This document shows positions 1 to 5,576 of a stretch of 7,063 bases of DNA, piece after piece. The DNA is from Oscillospiraceae bacterium (GTDB taxonomy: Bacteria; Bacillota; Clostridia; Oscillospirales; Oscillospiraceae). Within the stretch, counting starts at the first letter, position 1. The number at the start of each line of letters is the position of its first letter. Both the position numbers and the translations under genes were made by a program. The notes beneath the pieces are model-generated. The model was not told the DNA's origin. It saw only the letters and a program-made list of their open reading frames with translations, and searched no databases. Location: NCBI GenBank assembly GCA_024404215.1, contig JAKSQI010000084.1, forward strand, positions 1-7,063, in the 5' to 3' direction.

Positions 1-502
1 CAGCCAAAGCGGCTTCCGAAACCGTCCTGCCCTTCCAGTAGTCCTGAATGCTGTAAACATCCTCAATGACCTTCTTATCTACCACATAGCGGTCGTTCTT
101 GCGATTCTCCATGGGACGGTCACGGAATTCTTCTACCAACCAATCAATGGAAAACTCGGGATAAATGGGGGCAGAGTTGGGGGGCGCTACCAGCTCACCA
201 ACAATCAGCTCATCCTCCCAGATGTTGATGGACACGCGCTGATACAGTTCACGCAGCGTCATGGCCCACTTAATGTTCTGGGGATACATGGCATACTTGC
301 GGTCACACTCCGTAACAATCATGGCCCGCTGGGAATCAGCGGTGCTGTCCAGATTCTTCAGCCAATCCAGCATTTTGTTGATACGGGGGAAGGGGGAAGG
401 ATTTTCCGTCAGGCCGGAAATGCCAACACCCCAAACACGGTCCCAAGGCTCAATGGCCAGGGGCTTATCGGCTGTCTTGTTGATATACTTTTCTTCAATC
501 AC
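1..502 (-). CDS. Glycyl radical enzyme (PFL/dehydratase-lyase family), N-terminal fragment
   Basis: Only the first 167 codons are visible; the gene runs off the left edge. The GTG start at 500-502 has an excellent AAGGAGG ribosome binding site at 511-517. The protein starts VIEEKYINKT and resembles the PFL-like domain of the eliminase branch of glycyl radical enzymes: an RAMIVTE segment (residues 59-65, compare ERAxLxTE), ELIVGE (98-103) followed by a YPE motif near 113-115, and YWKGRT (about 155-160), a typical linker to the barrel. Members of the family are usually 780-850 residues and carry out radical dehydration, C-N or C-S cleavage, decarboxylation or pyruvate formate cleavage in strict anaerobes. 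The catalytic Cys/Glu and the C-terminal RVxGY glycine loop lie outside the window, so the reaction cannot be assigned. It is the fourth gene of the operon, 13 nt after the FAH gene. The family call is fairly sure; the subclass is unknown. Confidence 0.85.
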   Translation of the reverse strand, partial: MIEEKYINKTADKPLAIEPWDRVWGVGISGLTENPSPFPRINKMLDWLKNLDSTADSQRAMIVTECDRKYAMYPQNIKWAMTLRELYQRVSINIWEDELIVGELVAPPNSAPIYPEFSIDWLVEEFRDRPMENRKNDRYVVDKKVIEDVYSIQDYWKGRTVSEAALA

Positions 503-515
503 GGTTCGCTCCTCC

Positions 516-1364
516 TTAAATCATAGGATTCGTCAGGGTTCCAATGCCCTCAATTTCTACTTCCACCACATCACCGGGCTTAAGCCAGACACGAGTTCCC
601 TTGGGCATGCCCAAAATAACACCTGCTGAAGTGCCGGTATAAATCAGGTCTCCCGGCTGCAGCTTAAAGTATCGGGACGCATCTGCCACAATGTGCCGGC
701 AGGTAAAAATCATGCCGGAGGTATAATCATCCTGGCGGACCTGGCCATTCACACGGGTAACAATGCGGTGGTCATCCTCCGGATTAAAGGCATCCTTCGT
801 TACTACATAAGGGCCGGTAGGCGCAAAGTTAGGCATGGACTTGCCGGACAGCCACTGGTTGGACAAAAACTGGCAGTCACGGGCAGACAGGTCATCCCCA
901 ACCGTGTAGCCAAAGATATAATCGTCCGCCCGCTCTTCTTCAATGTTCCAGGCGGTTTTTCCAATCACAATAACCAGTTCGCCCTCATAGTCATAGCAGC
1001 GGTGAAAATCGGGCAGCTCAACCGCAGTCCCTTCCGGGCAGAGGTTGTCACTGAATTTGCTGAAATAAACGGGGCACTTGGGGGCCTCTCCCTTGGTCTC
1101 CTCGGCGTGCTTTTTATAATTGAGACCCACGCAGAGCAGCTTCCCCCCGGCGGCTACATTGGCAAAGGTCACGGCATCAGCAGAAAGGCACTCACCGCTG
1201 TAGGCAGCTGCCGCCTCACTCAGCAGCTTTTTCGCCTCATCACCGGCCTCCAGTAAGGTCTGTACCGTGCCGGAAAAGCCCAGCTTCTCAAATGGAATCA
1301 GGCCGGCATCCGTGGCAAGGCAGCCAAGAACGCCGCATTCTGTTTGAATGTTGCATACCTTCAT
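516..1364 (-). CDS. Fumarylacetoacetate hydrolase (FAH) family protein
   Basis: A 282-residue cytosolic enzyme of the FAH fold, the usual length for the bacterial two-domain form (small N-terminal domain to about residue 70, then the catalytic domain). Visible signatures are LNYKKHAEE (81-89, active-site His86), DYEGEL (125-130, metal-ligand glutamates 127 and 129), GYTVGDDLSARD (152-163, third acidic ligand near 158), KSMPNFAPTGP (175-185) and GTSAGV (244-249, usually GTPxGV). The family uses Mg or Mn to hydrolyse C-C bonds in beta-diketo acids, decarboxylate oxaloacetate, or isomerise or hydrate 2-oxo acids; relatives include acylpyruvases and 2,4-diketo-3-deoxy-sugar-acid hydrolases. The substrate cannot be read from the sequence. 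Translation is probably coupled to the aldolase: its ATG lies 1 nt after the aldolase stop, with a GGAAGGGAAG ribosome binding site inside the aldolase 3' end. Residues needed for catalysis look intact. An independent detoxification role is possible, but the spacing argues for a shared pathway. Confidence 0.9.
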   Translation of the reverse strand: MKVCNIQTECGVLGCLATDAGLIPFEKLGFSGTVQTLLEAGDEAKKLLSEAAAAYSGECLSADAVTFANVAAGGKLLCVGLNYKKHAEETKGEAPKCPVYFSKFSDNLCPEGTAVELPDFHRCYDYEGELVIVIGKTAWNIEEERADDYIFGYTVGDDLSARDCQFLSNQWLSGKSMPNFAPTGPYVVTKDAFNPEDDHRIVTRVNGQVRQDDYTSGMIFTCRHIVADASRYFKLQPGDLIYTGTSAGVILGMPKGTRVWLKPGDVVEVEIEGIGTLTNPMI

Positions 1365-1365
1365 G

Positions 1366-2046
1366 TTACTCTTCCCTTCCTTTCGGTCTTCCGCCTGCTG
1401 TTACACCCCAGGCCGGGCGCAGGGTCAGCAGCTCATCCACCTGCTTTTCCGTCAGCGGGCGATCAAATCCCATCATACGGGAATACATGGCAATGGTGGC
1501 ATTATATTCAATACTTTCCAGCCGATAGAAGGCGTGAATGGGGTCAGCAGCCCAGGCAACAGCCCCGTGATGCTCCAGCAGAAGTCCGTTATACTTTCCA
1601 CAGTAGGGCACCACGCTCTCCGCCAGTTCCCGGGAACCGGGCATGGCATAGGGTGCCACCGGAATCTCGCCCAGCAGCACAACCGCCTCCTGCAAATAGG
1701 CCTTATCCAGGGGGACCCCGGCTGCCGCAAAGGTTGTAGAGACGGGCGGATGGGCATGCACCACACCTCCGCAGTCCGGCATCTCCCGGTAGAGGGCCAG
1801 GTGCATTTTCACCTCACTGGACGGCTTCCAGCTGCCCTCCAGAACCCGCCCCTGCAGATTCACCTTCACCAGCATGTCCTCCGTCATAAAGCCCTTGGAT
1901 ACGCCGGACGGGGTTGTCCAGATTTCGTTTTCCCCTACCCGGGCGCTGATATTTCCGTCATTTCCGGAAGCAAAGCCCCGCTGATACATGCGCCGCCCGA
2001 TTTCCAGAATATCCTGAACGGCCTGTTCGTCGGTCAAATAGCTCAT
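1366..2046 (-). CDS. Class II aldolase, L-fuculose-phosphate aldolase type (candidate 5-deoxyribulose/methylthioribulose-1-phosphate aldolase)
   Basis: A 226-residue zinc aldolase of the AraD/FucA fold, full length. Motifs in order: SGNDGNIS (28-34) and TTPSGVSKG (44-52) for the substrate phosphate; SSE (76-78) with the catalytic Glu78; HAHPP (97-101) giving zinc ligands His97 and His99; and HHG (159-161) giving the third ligand, His160. The family cleaves ketose 1-phosphates to dihydroxyacetone phosphate and an aldehyde. Homologues next to MtnA-type isomerases (Ald2, DrdA) act on 5-deoxyribulose 1-phosphate or 5-methylthioribulose 1-phosphate, releasing acetaldehyde or methylthioacetaldehyde. 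The same role is inferred here from context, because the start overlaps the mtnA stop by ATGA (2043-2046). An AAGAGGAGG ribosome binding site precedes the ATG. Fuculose or rhamnulose phosphate cannot be excluded from residues alone, but no fucose or rhamnose isomerase or kinase is visible. The MtnB dehydratase shares this fold; the intact SSE glutamate leaves an MtnB-like activity possible but less likely. Confidence 0.9.
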   Translation of the reverse strand: MSYLTDEQAVQDILEIGRRMYQRGFASGNDGNISARVGENEIWTTPSGVSKGFMTEDMLVKVNLQGRVLEGSWKPSSEVKMHLALYREMPDCGGVVHAHPPVSTTFAAAGVPLDKAYLQEAVVLLGEIPVAPYAMPGSRELAESVVPYCGKYNGLLLEHHGAVAWAADPIHAFYRLESIEYNATIAMYSRMMGFDRPLTEKQVDELLTLRPAWGVTAGGRPKGREE

Positions 2047-3110
2047 GCGTCCTCCTCTTGGAATAGGGCCTTCAGGCTTTCCGTATAGGGATAGCGGCAG
2101 ATTCCCCGTTCCGTTACGATGGCAGAAATCAATTCCGCATCGGTTACATCAAAGGCCGGATTGTAGCACTTGACGGACTCCAAAGCCATGGGCTTTTCAT
2201 AGAATTTGGTTTTAATTTCCTCCGGCTTCCGCTGCTCAATTTTAATGTCAGCACCGGTTTTGCAGGAGAAATCAATGGTAGAGGAGGGGCAGAAAACATA
2301 GAAGGGAATTCCGTAATGCTTAGCCAGAATAGCCACACCGGAGGAGCCGATTTTATTGGCCGTATCACCATTGGCTGCCACACGGTCACAGCCAATGAAG
2401 CAGGCGTTTACCTTACCCTCCTTCATGACAATACTGGCCATGTTATCGCAAATCAAGGTACAGTCCACTCCGGCCAGCTGCAGCTCGTAGCTGGTCAAGC
2501 GGGCGCCCTGCAGAAGGGGCCGGGTCTCGTCTACCCAGCAGTGGAACTCATAGCCCCGCTCCTTGCCCAGCAGAATGGCCCCTAATCCCGGAGACATGGC
2601 CAAGGGGCCGGCATTGCAGTGGGTGAGAATGCCGTCACCATCCTTTACCAGAGTCAGACCATACTCAGAAACTGCATTCAGCATATCCAGCTCTTCCCGA
2701 TGAATCGCCAAAGCCTCTTCCTTCAGGATAGCCAGCAGATCAGCCACTGCGGCTCCCTCATGCTTTTTTACAGTCTTTTCCATGCGGTTGAGCTGCTTGG
2801 CCAGATTGACAGCCGTGGGACGGGAGGAATCCAGATATTCCTTATTTTTAGTAAACTCCGCTGCGAAGCCCTCATAGGTGGTTTCCTTTGTTTGAAGAGC
2901 CAGCACATAAATGGCATAGGCCGCAAACACACCAATGGAGGGGGCTCCGCGAACCCTCAGCATATAAATGGCTTCCCACAAATCCTCAGCCTTATCCAGG
3001 GTCAGATAAACCGTTTCATTGGGAAGCAGTGTCTGGTCTAGACAGACCACAGCCTTGCCATCATCCGACAAACGAGCAGCAACAGCCCGCTTTACACTTT
3101 CTACACTCAT
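2043..3110 (-). CDS. mtnA: MtnA-type S-methyl-5-thioribose-1-phosphate / 5-deoxyribose-1-phosphate isomerase
   Basis: A 355-residue enzyme of the eIF2B/MtnA isomerase superfamily, the usual length for bacterial MtnA. It converts a 5-substituted aldose 1-phosphate (methylthioribose or 5-deoxyribose 1-phosphate) to the ketose 1-phosphate. Visible hallmarks: RGAPSIG (54-60) and SRPTAVNL (96-103) in the phosphate site; HCNAG (164-168) with catalytic Cys165; DETRP (194-198); GARLTSYEL (202-210); GCDRVAANGDTANKIGS (240-256) with catalytic Asp242; and a C-terminal DVTDAELISAIVTERG. All key residues are present, so it should be active. It is the first gene of the operon, with AAGGAGG 7 nt before the ATG and a promoter at 3177-3205. 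No methionine-cycle enolase, dioxygenase or transaminase genes adjoin it. With the aldolase next door this fits a DHAP-shunt salvage role better than the oxygen-dependent methionine salvage pathway. The kinase or phosphorylase that would supply its substrate is not in the window. Whether the sulfur or the deoxy sugar is preferred cannot be decided. Confidence 0.93.
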   Translation of the reverse strand: MSVESVKRAVAARLSDDGKAVVCLDQTLLPNETVYLTLDKAEDLWEAIYMLRVRGAPSIGVFAAYAIYVLALQTKETTYEGFAAEFTKNKEYLDSSRPTAVNLAKQLNRMEKTVKKHEGAAVADLLAILKEEALAIHREELDMLNAVSEYGLTLVKDGDGILTHCNAGPLAMSPGLGAILLGKERGYEFHCWVDETRPLLQGARLTSYELQLAGVDCTLICDNMASIVMKEGKVNACFIGCDRVAANGDTANKIGSSGVAILAKHYGIPFYVFCPSSTIDFSCKTGADIKIEQRKPEEIKTKFYEKPMALESVKCYNPAFDVTDAELISAIVTERGICRYPYTESLKALFQEEDA

Positions 3111-3176
3111 TGCGAATCCTCCTTTATTCTAAGCAGCCGATATTTCGGATAGAAGTATTCTATTTTCACAACTATC

Positions 3177-3205
3177 ATTATACTCCCCCTTTTTCCTTGC
3201 GTCTA
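3177..3205 (-). promoter_or_regulatory. Promoter of the mtnA-aldolase-FAH-glycyl radical operon
   Basis: On the minus strand a perfect -10 box TATAAT (3177-3182) lies 17 nt from TAGACG (3200-3205), a 4/6 match to the -35 consensus. The spacer is purine-rich. Transcription would start near 3170, giving a leader of about 60 nt before the mtnA ATG; the leader holds only a short CCGA/TCGG hairpin (3137-3148) and no clear riboswitch. All four genes downstream are contiguous, so this is probably the main operon promoter. Confidence 0.65.
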
Positions 3206-3212
3206 GAAGCAA
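3197..3212. promoter_or_regulatory. Near-perfect 16-bp dyad over the -35 box, candidate operator
   Basis: TTGCGTCTAGAAGCAA is symmetric in seven of its eight pairs: TTGC/GCAA arms flank a central TCTAGA. It covers the proposed -35 box of the mtnA operon (3200-3205). Position and symmetry suit a dimeric repressor that blocks RNA polymerase. No regulator gene is visible in the window, so the protein is unknown; a chance palindrome is possible. Confidence 0.4.
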
Positions 3213-3251
3213 ATAGGCATGTTCCGCTGTAAAAGGCAGCTGCACCCTTCC

Positions 3252-3281
3252 TTGCCATCCGCCCTACAGCTGTGGTAAGAT
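3252..3281 (+). promoter_or_regulatory. Candidate promoter of the radical SAM gene
   Basis: TTGCCA (3252-3257, 5/6 match to the -35 consensus) is followed after 18 nt by TAAGAT (3276-3281, 4/6 match to -10). The start of transcription would be near 3288, which suits translation from 3307 and not from the ATG at 3280. A palindromic ACAGCTGT (3266-3273) lies in the spacer and a related GCAGCTGC lies at 3236-3243. The assignment rests on motif match only. Confidence 0.4.
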
Positions 3282-3306
3282 GGCCAAAAGAAAGCAGGTG
3301 ATTCGT

Positions 3307-4188
3307 ATGGATAACACAAGCTGCCGCATTTGCCCGCGAAACTGCCGGGCAGACCGGGCTTCTGCCCGAGGCTTCTGCCAAAGCGGCACGGAGCCAAAGC
3401 TGGCCAGAGCCGCCCTTCATCTTTGGGAGGAGCCCTGCATCAGCGGAAGCCGGGGCAGCGGGACTGTCTTTTTTTCCGGCTGCAGCCTGCGCTGTGTTTT
3501 CTGCCAAAACGACAAGATCAGCCGGGGCAATTACGGAAAAACCGTAAGTGTCAGCCGGCTGCGCGAAATCTATCAGGAATTAATCGACCTGGGCGCCCAC
3601 AACATCAACCTGGTTAACCCCACTCACTGGGCAGAGCCTGTCCTGCAATCTCTGGAAGACCGGCTTCCCGTCCCGGTAGTTTACAATACCGGGGGCTATG
3701 AAGAGGTATCCACACTGCGCCGCTTTGAGGGCAGGGTTCAGATTTATCTGCCGGACATGAAGTACGCCGACGCCTCTCTGGCCGCCCGCTTATCGGCAGC
3801 CCCGGACTATCCGGAAAAGGCAAAAGCCGCCATTGAGGAAATGGTCCGCCAAACCGGCCCCTATGAGCTGGATGACGATGGTCTGCTGCTGCGCGGCACC
3901 ATTATCCGTCACCTGATTCTGCCGGGCCATTTGGAGAACACCAGGCAAGTTCTGGACTGGGTAGACCAAACCTTTCTCCCCGGCGAGGTGCTCTTCAGCC
4001 TTATGAGCCAGTACACCCCCTGCGGGGACTTATCCGCTTTCCCGGAGCTGCAGCGGCGCCTGACACGGGAAGAATACGATGCCTGCGCATCTTACCTTGC
4101 CCAAACCGGCATTGAGGACGGCTTTTTTCAGGAACTGTCCAGCGCTGAGGAGGAGTACATTCCTCCCTTTGATTGTCAGGGCGTATGA
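3307..4188 (+). CDS. PflX-like radical SAM protein
   Basis: A 293-residue radical SAM enzyme from the preferred start at 3307, where AGGTGAT lies 6 nt upstream; an in-frame ATG at 3280 has no ribosome binding site and would sit at the proposed promoter. The N-terminus carries CRICPRNC (6-13) with a further Cys24 and Cys44, then FFSGCSLRCVFCQN (55-68) with the 4Fe-4S cluster motif Cys59-x3-Cys63-x2-Cys66. The rest looks like the expected partial barrel. This is the pattern of the PflX/COG1313 family, annotated as pyruvate formate-lyase-activating-like but without proven function. It lacks the GxG(I/V)R stretch typical of classical glycyl radical activases just before the cluster motif. It is transcribed divergently from the operon that encodes a glycyl radical enzyme, so an activating role is possible, but the family is widespread without such neighbours. 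The gene ends at a strong terminator at 4203-4235. The family call is sure; the function is unknown. Confidence 0.88.
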   Translation: MDNTSCRICPRNCRADRASARGFCQSGTEPKLARAALHLWEEPCISGSRGSGTVFFSGCSLRCVFCQNDKISRGNYGKTVSVSRLREIYQELIDLGAHNINLVNPTHWAEPVLQSLEDRLPVPVVYNTGGYEEVSTLRRFEGRVQIYLPDMKYADASLAARLSAAPDYPEKAKAAIEEMVRQTGPYELDDDGLLLRGTIIRHLILPGHLENTRQVLDWVDQTFLPGEVLFSLMSQYTPCGDLSAFPELQRRLTREEYDACASYLAQTGIEDGFFQELSSAEEEYIPPFDCQGV

Positions 4189-4202
4189 ATCATTGCAAAA
4201 AC

Positions 4203-4235
4203 AAAAGGGTTGTCTCCCAGGAGACAACCCTTTTT
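4203..4235. terminator. Bidirectional intrinsic terminator between the radical SAM gene and rplT
   Basis: A 14-bp perfect stem (4203-4216 with 4221-4234, core GGGTTGTCTC/GAGACAACCC) closes a 4-nt loop. A run of T follows on the plus strand (4231-4235), and the A-run at 4203-4206 gives U-residues on the minus strand. It lies 14 nt after the radical SAM stop and 21 nt after the rplT stop, so it can end both convergent transcripts. Confidence 0.9.
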
Positions 4236-4255
4236 AATCCGTGATAAGCGGTAAC

Positions 4256-4615
4256 TTAACCGTTCAAAGCACCCTTGGCAACCTCAACCAAAGCGGTGAA
4301 GGCAGCAGGCTCATGAATAGCCATCTCAGACAGCATCTTGCGGTTCATTTCAATACCGGCAACCTTCAAGCCATGCATGAAGGTGCTGTAGTTCATGCCG
4401 TTAGCCTTGGTTGCAGCGTTGATACGAGCAATCCACAGCTGACGGTAGTTGCGCTTCTTCTGCTTACGGCCGATGTAAGCATACTTCAGAGATTTCATTA
4501 CGGCCTGGTTGGCCATCTTGTAGTGGGTAGACTTGCTTCCCCAGTAACCCTTAGCCTGCTTGAGAATCTTGTTTCTTCTCTTGCGGGTCATCATTGCGCC
4601 CTTAACTCTTGCCAT
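4256..4615 (-). CDS. rplT: 50S ribosomal protein L20
   Basis: A 119-residue protein, standard L20 length, starting MARVKGAMMT with GGGAGG before the ATG. L20 is an early-assembly protein that binds helices 40-41 of 23S rRNA. The basic N-terminal tail includes RKRRNKILKQ and AKGYWGSK (21-28); the conserved YIGRKQKKRNYRQLWI stretch (47-62) and NRKMLSEMAI (91-100) of the globular C-terminal domain are present. It is the last gene of infC-rpmI-rplT, 15 nt after rpmI. In Bacillus L20 represses its own operon by promoting attenuation in the leader, and in E. coli by a translational route; the C-terminal domain does the binding. The terminator in the leader at 5408-5441 suggests the Bacillus-like mode here. 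Confidence 0.98.
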   Translation of the reverse strand: MARVKGAMMTRKRRNKILKQAKGYWGSKSTHYKMANQAVMKSLKYAYIGRKQKKRNYRQLWIARINAATKANGMNYSTFMHGLKVAGIEMNRKMLSEMAIHEPAAFTALVEVAKGALNG

Positions 4616-4630
4616 TTCCGAAAACCTCCC

Positions 4631-4828
4631 TTATTTGTACAGAATCATGCGCTTGATAGCTGCCTCGTTGGTGGCGTCTGCATAGGCGCCCTTACGCAGG
4701 TTGCGTTTACGCTTGGTGGTCTTCTTGTTCAGGATATGGCTCTTGAAAGCGTGTGCGCGCTTTACTTTGCCGGACTTAGTGAGATTGAATCTCTTCTTGG
4801 CACCGCTGTGGGTTTTAATTTTAGGCAT
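4631..4828 (-). CDS. rpmI: 50S ribosomal protein L35
   Basis: A 65-residue, very basic protein with the invariant L35 start MPKIKTHSGAKKRF (1-14), followed by the usual GKVKRAHAFKSH (20-31) and KRKRNLRK (40-47) segments. It is a structural protein of the large ribosomal subunit. Its ATG follows GGAAGGAG by about 10 nt. It sits between infC and rplT in the order found in most bacteria, 51 nt after infC, and should be co-transcribed with both. Confidence 0.98.
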   Translation of the reverse strand: MPKIKTHSGAKKRFNLTKSGKVKRAHAFKSHILNKKTTKRKRNLRKGAYADATNEAAIKRMILYK

Positions 4829-4879
4829 AGCTGGTGATCTCCTTCCGAAAATTTGTTAGCCTGTTTTGCCGTAGACTTC

Positions 4880-5392
4880 TTACTTTTTGGGTGACAGGAA
4901 CATGGACATGAACCGGCCCTCAAGCTTCGGGTTCTTATCCATGGTAGCCATTTCACTGCATTCCTCGGCGAACTTGGTCAAAAGCTCTTCACCGATGTTG
5001 GTGTGTGCCATTTCGCGGCCCTTGAAACGAACGGAAACCTTGACGCGGTCACCATCTGCCAGGAACTTCTGCGCATTGCGGAGCTTAACATTAAAGTCGC
5101 CGATGCCGATGCTGGGAGACATGCGGATTTCTTTAATTTCTACCACATGCTGATTTTTGCGGGCATCCTTTTCGCGCTTGGCCTGCTCAAAGCGGTACTT
5201 GCCGTAGTCCATGACCTTACATACAGGGGGCTGTGCCTGGGGTGCGATTTTGACCAAATCATAACCGCGCTCTTCTGCAATTTTCATGGCCTCTGCAGCG
5301 CTCATCAGACCGAGCTGTTCACCGTCTTCGCCAATCAGACGGACTTCCTTATCACGAATCTCTTCGTTGATTTCATGGGTAACGTTAGCTAT
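4880..5392 (-). CDS. infC: Translation initiation factor IF-3, read from a rare AUA start codon
   Basis: From the ATA at 5390-5392 the protein is 170 residues, a normal IF3 length. It binds the 30S subunit, prevents premature subunit joining and rejects non-canonical start codons. Seen in order: the conserved N-terminal HEINEEIRDKEVRLI (6-20), VCKVMDYGKYRFE (57-69) closing the N domain, a charged linker (70-81), EIRMSPSIG (88-96), RFKGRE (122-127) and a C-terminal GRFMSMFLSPK. The first in-frame ATG (5303-5305) would delete the conserved first 29 residues. Reading upstream of ATA gives only CAC, TTT, TGT and AGG codons, with no ATG, GTG or TTG, and GGAGGT (5401-5406) lies 8 nt before the ATA, so ATA is the best start. 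Other bacteria use AUU, AUC or AUA for infC, which lets IF3 limit its own translation. It is the first gene of the operon, behind an attenuator. Confidence 0.93.
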   Translation of the reverse strand: MANVTHEINEEIRDKEVRLIGEDGEQLGLMSAAEAMKIAEERGYDLVKIAPQAQPPVCKVMDYGKYRFEQAKREKDARKNQHVVEIKEIRMSPSIGIGDFNVKLRNAQKFLADGDRVKVSVRFKGREMAHTNIGEELLTKFAEECSEMATMDKNPKLEGRFMSMFLSPKK

Positions 5393-5406
5393 GTGAAAAC
5401 ACCTCC
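5390..5406 (-). promoter_or_regulatory. infC ribosome binding site and AUA start codon
   Basis: GGAGGT at 5401-5406 is a strong Shine-Dalgarno sequence 8 nt from ATA (5390-5392). The pairing of a strong site with a poor start codon is the usual design for IF3 autocontrol. The U-tract of the leader terminator (5408-5419) ends next to the Shine-Dalgarno sequence, so terminated transcripts would lack it. Confidence 0.8.
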
Positions 5407-5541
5407 GAAAATAAAAAACACGGACGCAAAACAGCGTCCGTACATCAAAGGAACCGACCTTTCAGCCGGGTAAAAGCGATGTGAACCGCGGCGCGCTCCT
5501 GCGGCCGGGTGAGGACGGAAACCGTTCTGCTTTGTTTTAGC
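5393..5541 (-). promoter_or_regulatory. infC operon leader, probable L20-type attenuation leader
   Basis: A leader of about 150 nt is predicted between the transcription start near 5541 and the AUA codon. Besides the terminator it holds a small ACGG/CCGT hairpin (5515-5525), a G+C-rich middle (5483-5510), two ACCCGGC copies (5465-5471 and 5504-5510, minus strand) and an AAAGG/CCTTT hairpin just before the terminator. A CGTCC segment near 5511-5516 could pair with GGACG of the terminator's 5' arm as a weak antiterminator. Placement matches the L20 leaders of Firmicutes, but I cannot confirm the L20-binding fold by eye. Confidence 0.6.
5408..5441 (-). terminator. Leader attenuator terminator upstream of infC
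   Basis: On the minus strand ACGGACGC (5434-5441) pairs with GCGTCCGT (5420-5427) in a perfect 8-bp stem with a TGTTTT loop, followed by GTTTTTTATTTT (5408-5419). It is a clear intrinsic terminator placed between the infC promoter and its ribosome binding site, so it can only act by attenuation of infC-rpmI-rplT. Confidence 0.88.
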
Positions 5542-5547
5542 TTTGAT

Positions 5548-5576
5548 AATATAACAGATAACCCGTTCCCTGTCAA
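5548..5576 (-). promoter_or_regulatory. infC-rpmI-rplT promoter
   Basis: On the minus strand a perfect -35 TTGACA (5571-5576) and a -10 TATATT (5548-5553, 5/6) are separated by exactly 17 nt. This is the best housekeeping-sigma promoter in the window and fits a highly expressed ribosomal operon. Transcription should start near 5541. Confidence 0.88.

Noticed and set aside
693..1256. 187-residue plus-strand ORF
   Set aside because: Antisense shadow of the FAH gene with no recognisable domain.
1348..2088. 246-residue plus-strand ORF
   Set aside because: Antisense to the aldolase, whose motifs are complete; the composition (rich in His, Pro and Gln) is typical of a shadow frame.
3111..3170. 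Riboswitch (SAM type) before mtnA
   Set aside because: The leader is only about 60 nt with a single 4-bp hairpin and no terminator, too small for a known SAM riboswitch.
3280..3306. Upstream ATG of the radical SAM gene
   Set aside because: No Shine-Dalgarno sequence and it overlaps the likely -10 box; ATG 3307 has AGGTGAT at good spacing and fits the family's short N-terminus.
3178..3507. 109-residue minus-strand ORF in the divergent region
   Set aside because: Overlaps the start of the radical SAM gene and the mtnA promoter, and has low-complexity Ala-rich sequence.
4241..4837. 198-residue plus-strand ORF
   Set aside because: Antisense to rplT and rpmI, which are certain genes; it also begins just after the terminator and lacks a ribosome binding site.
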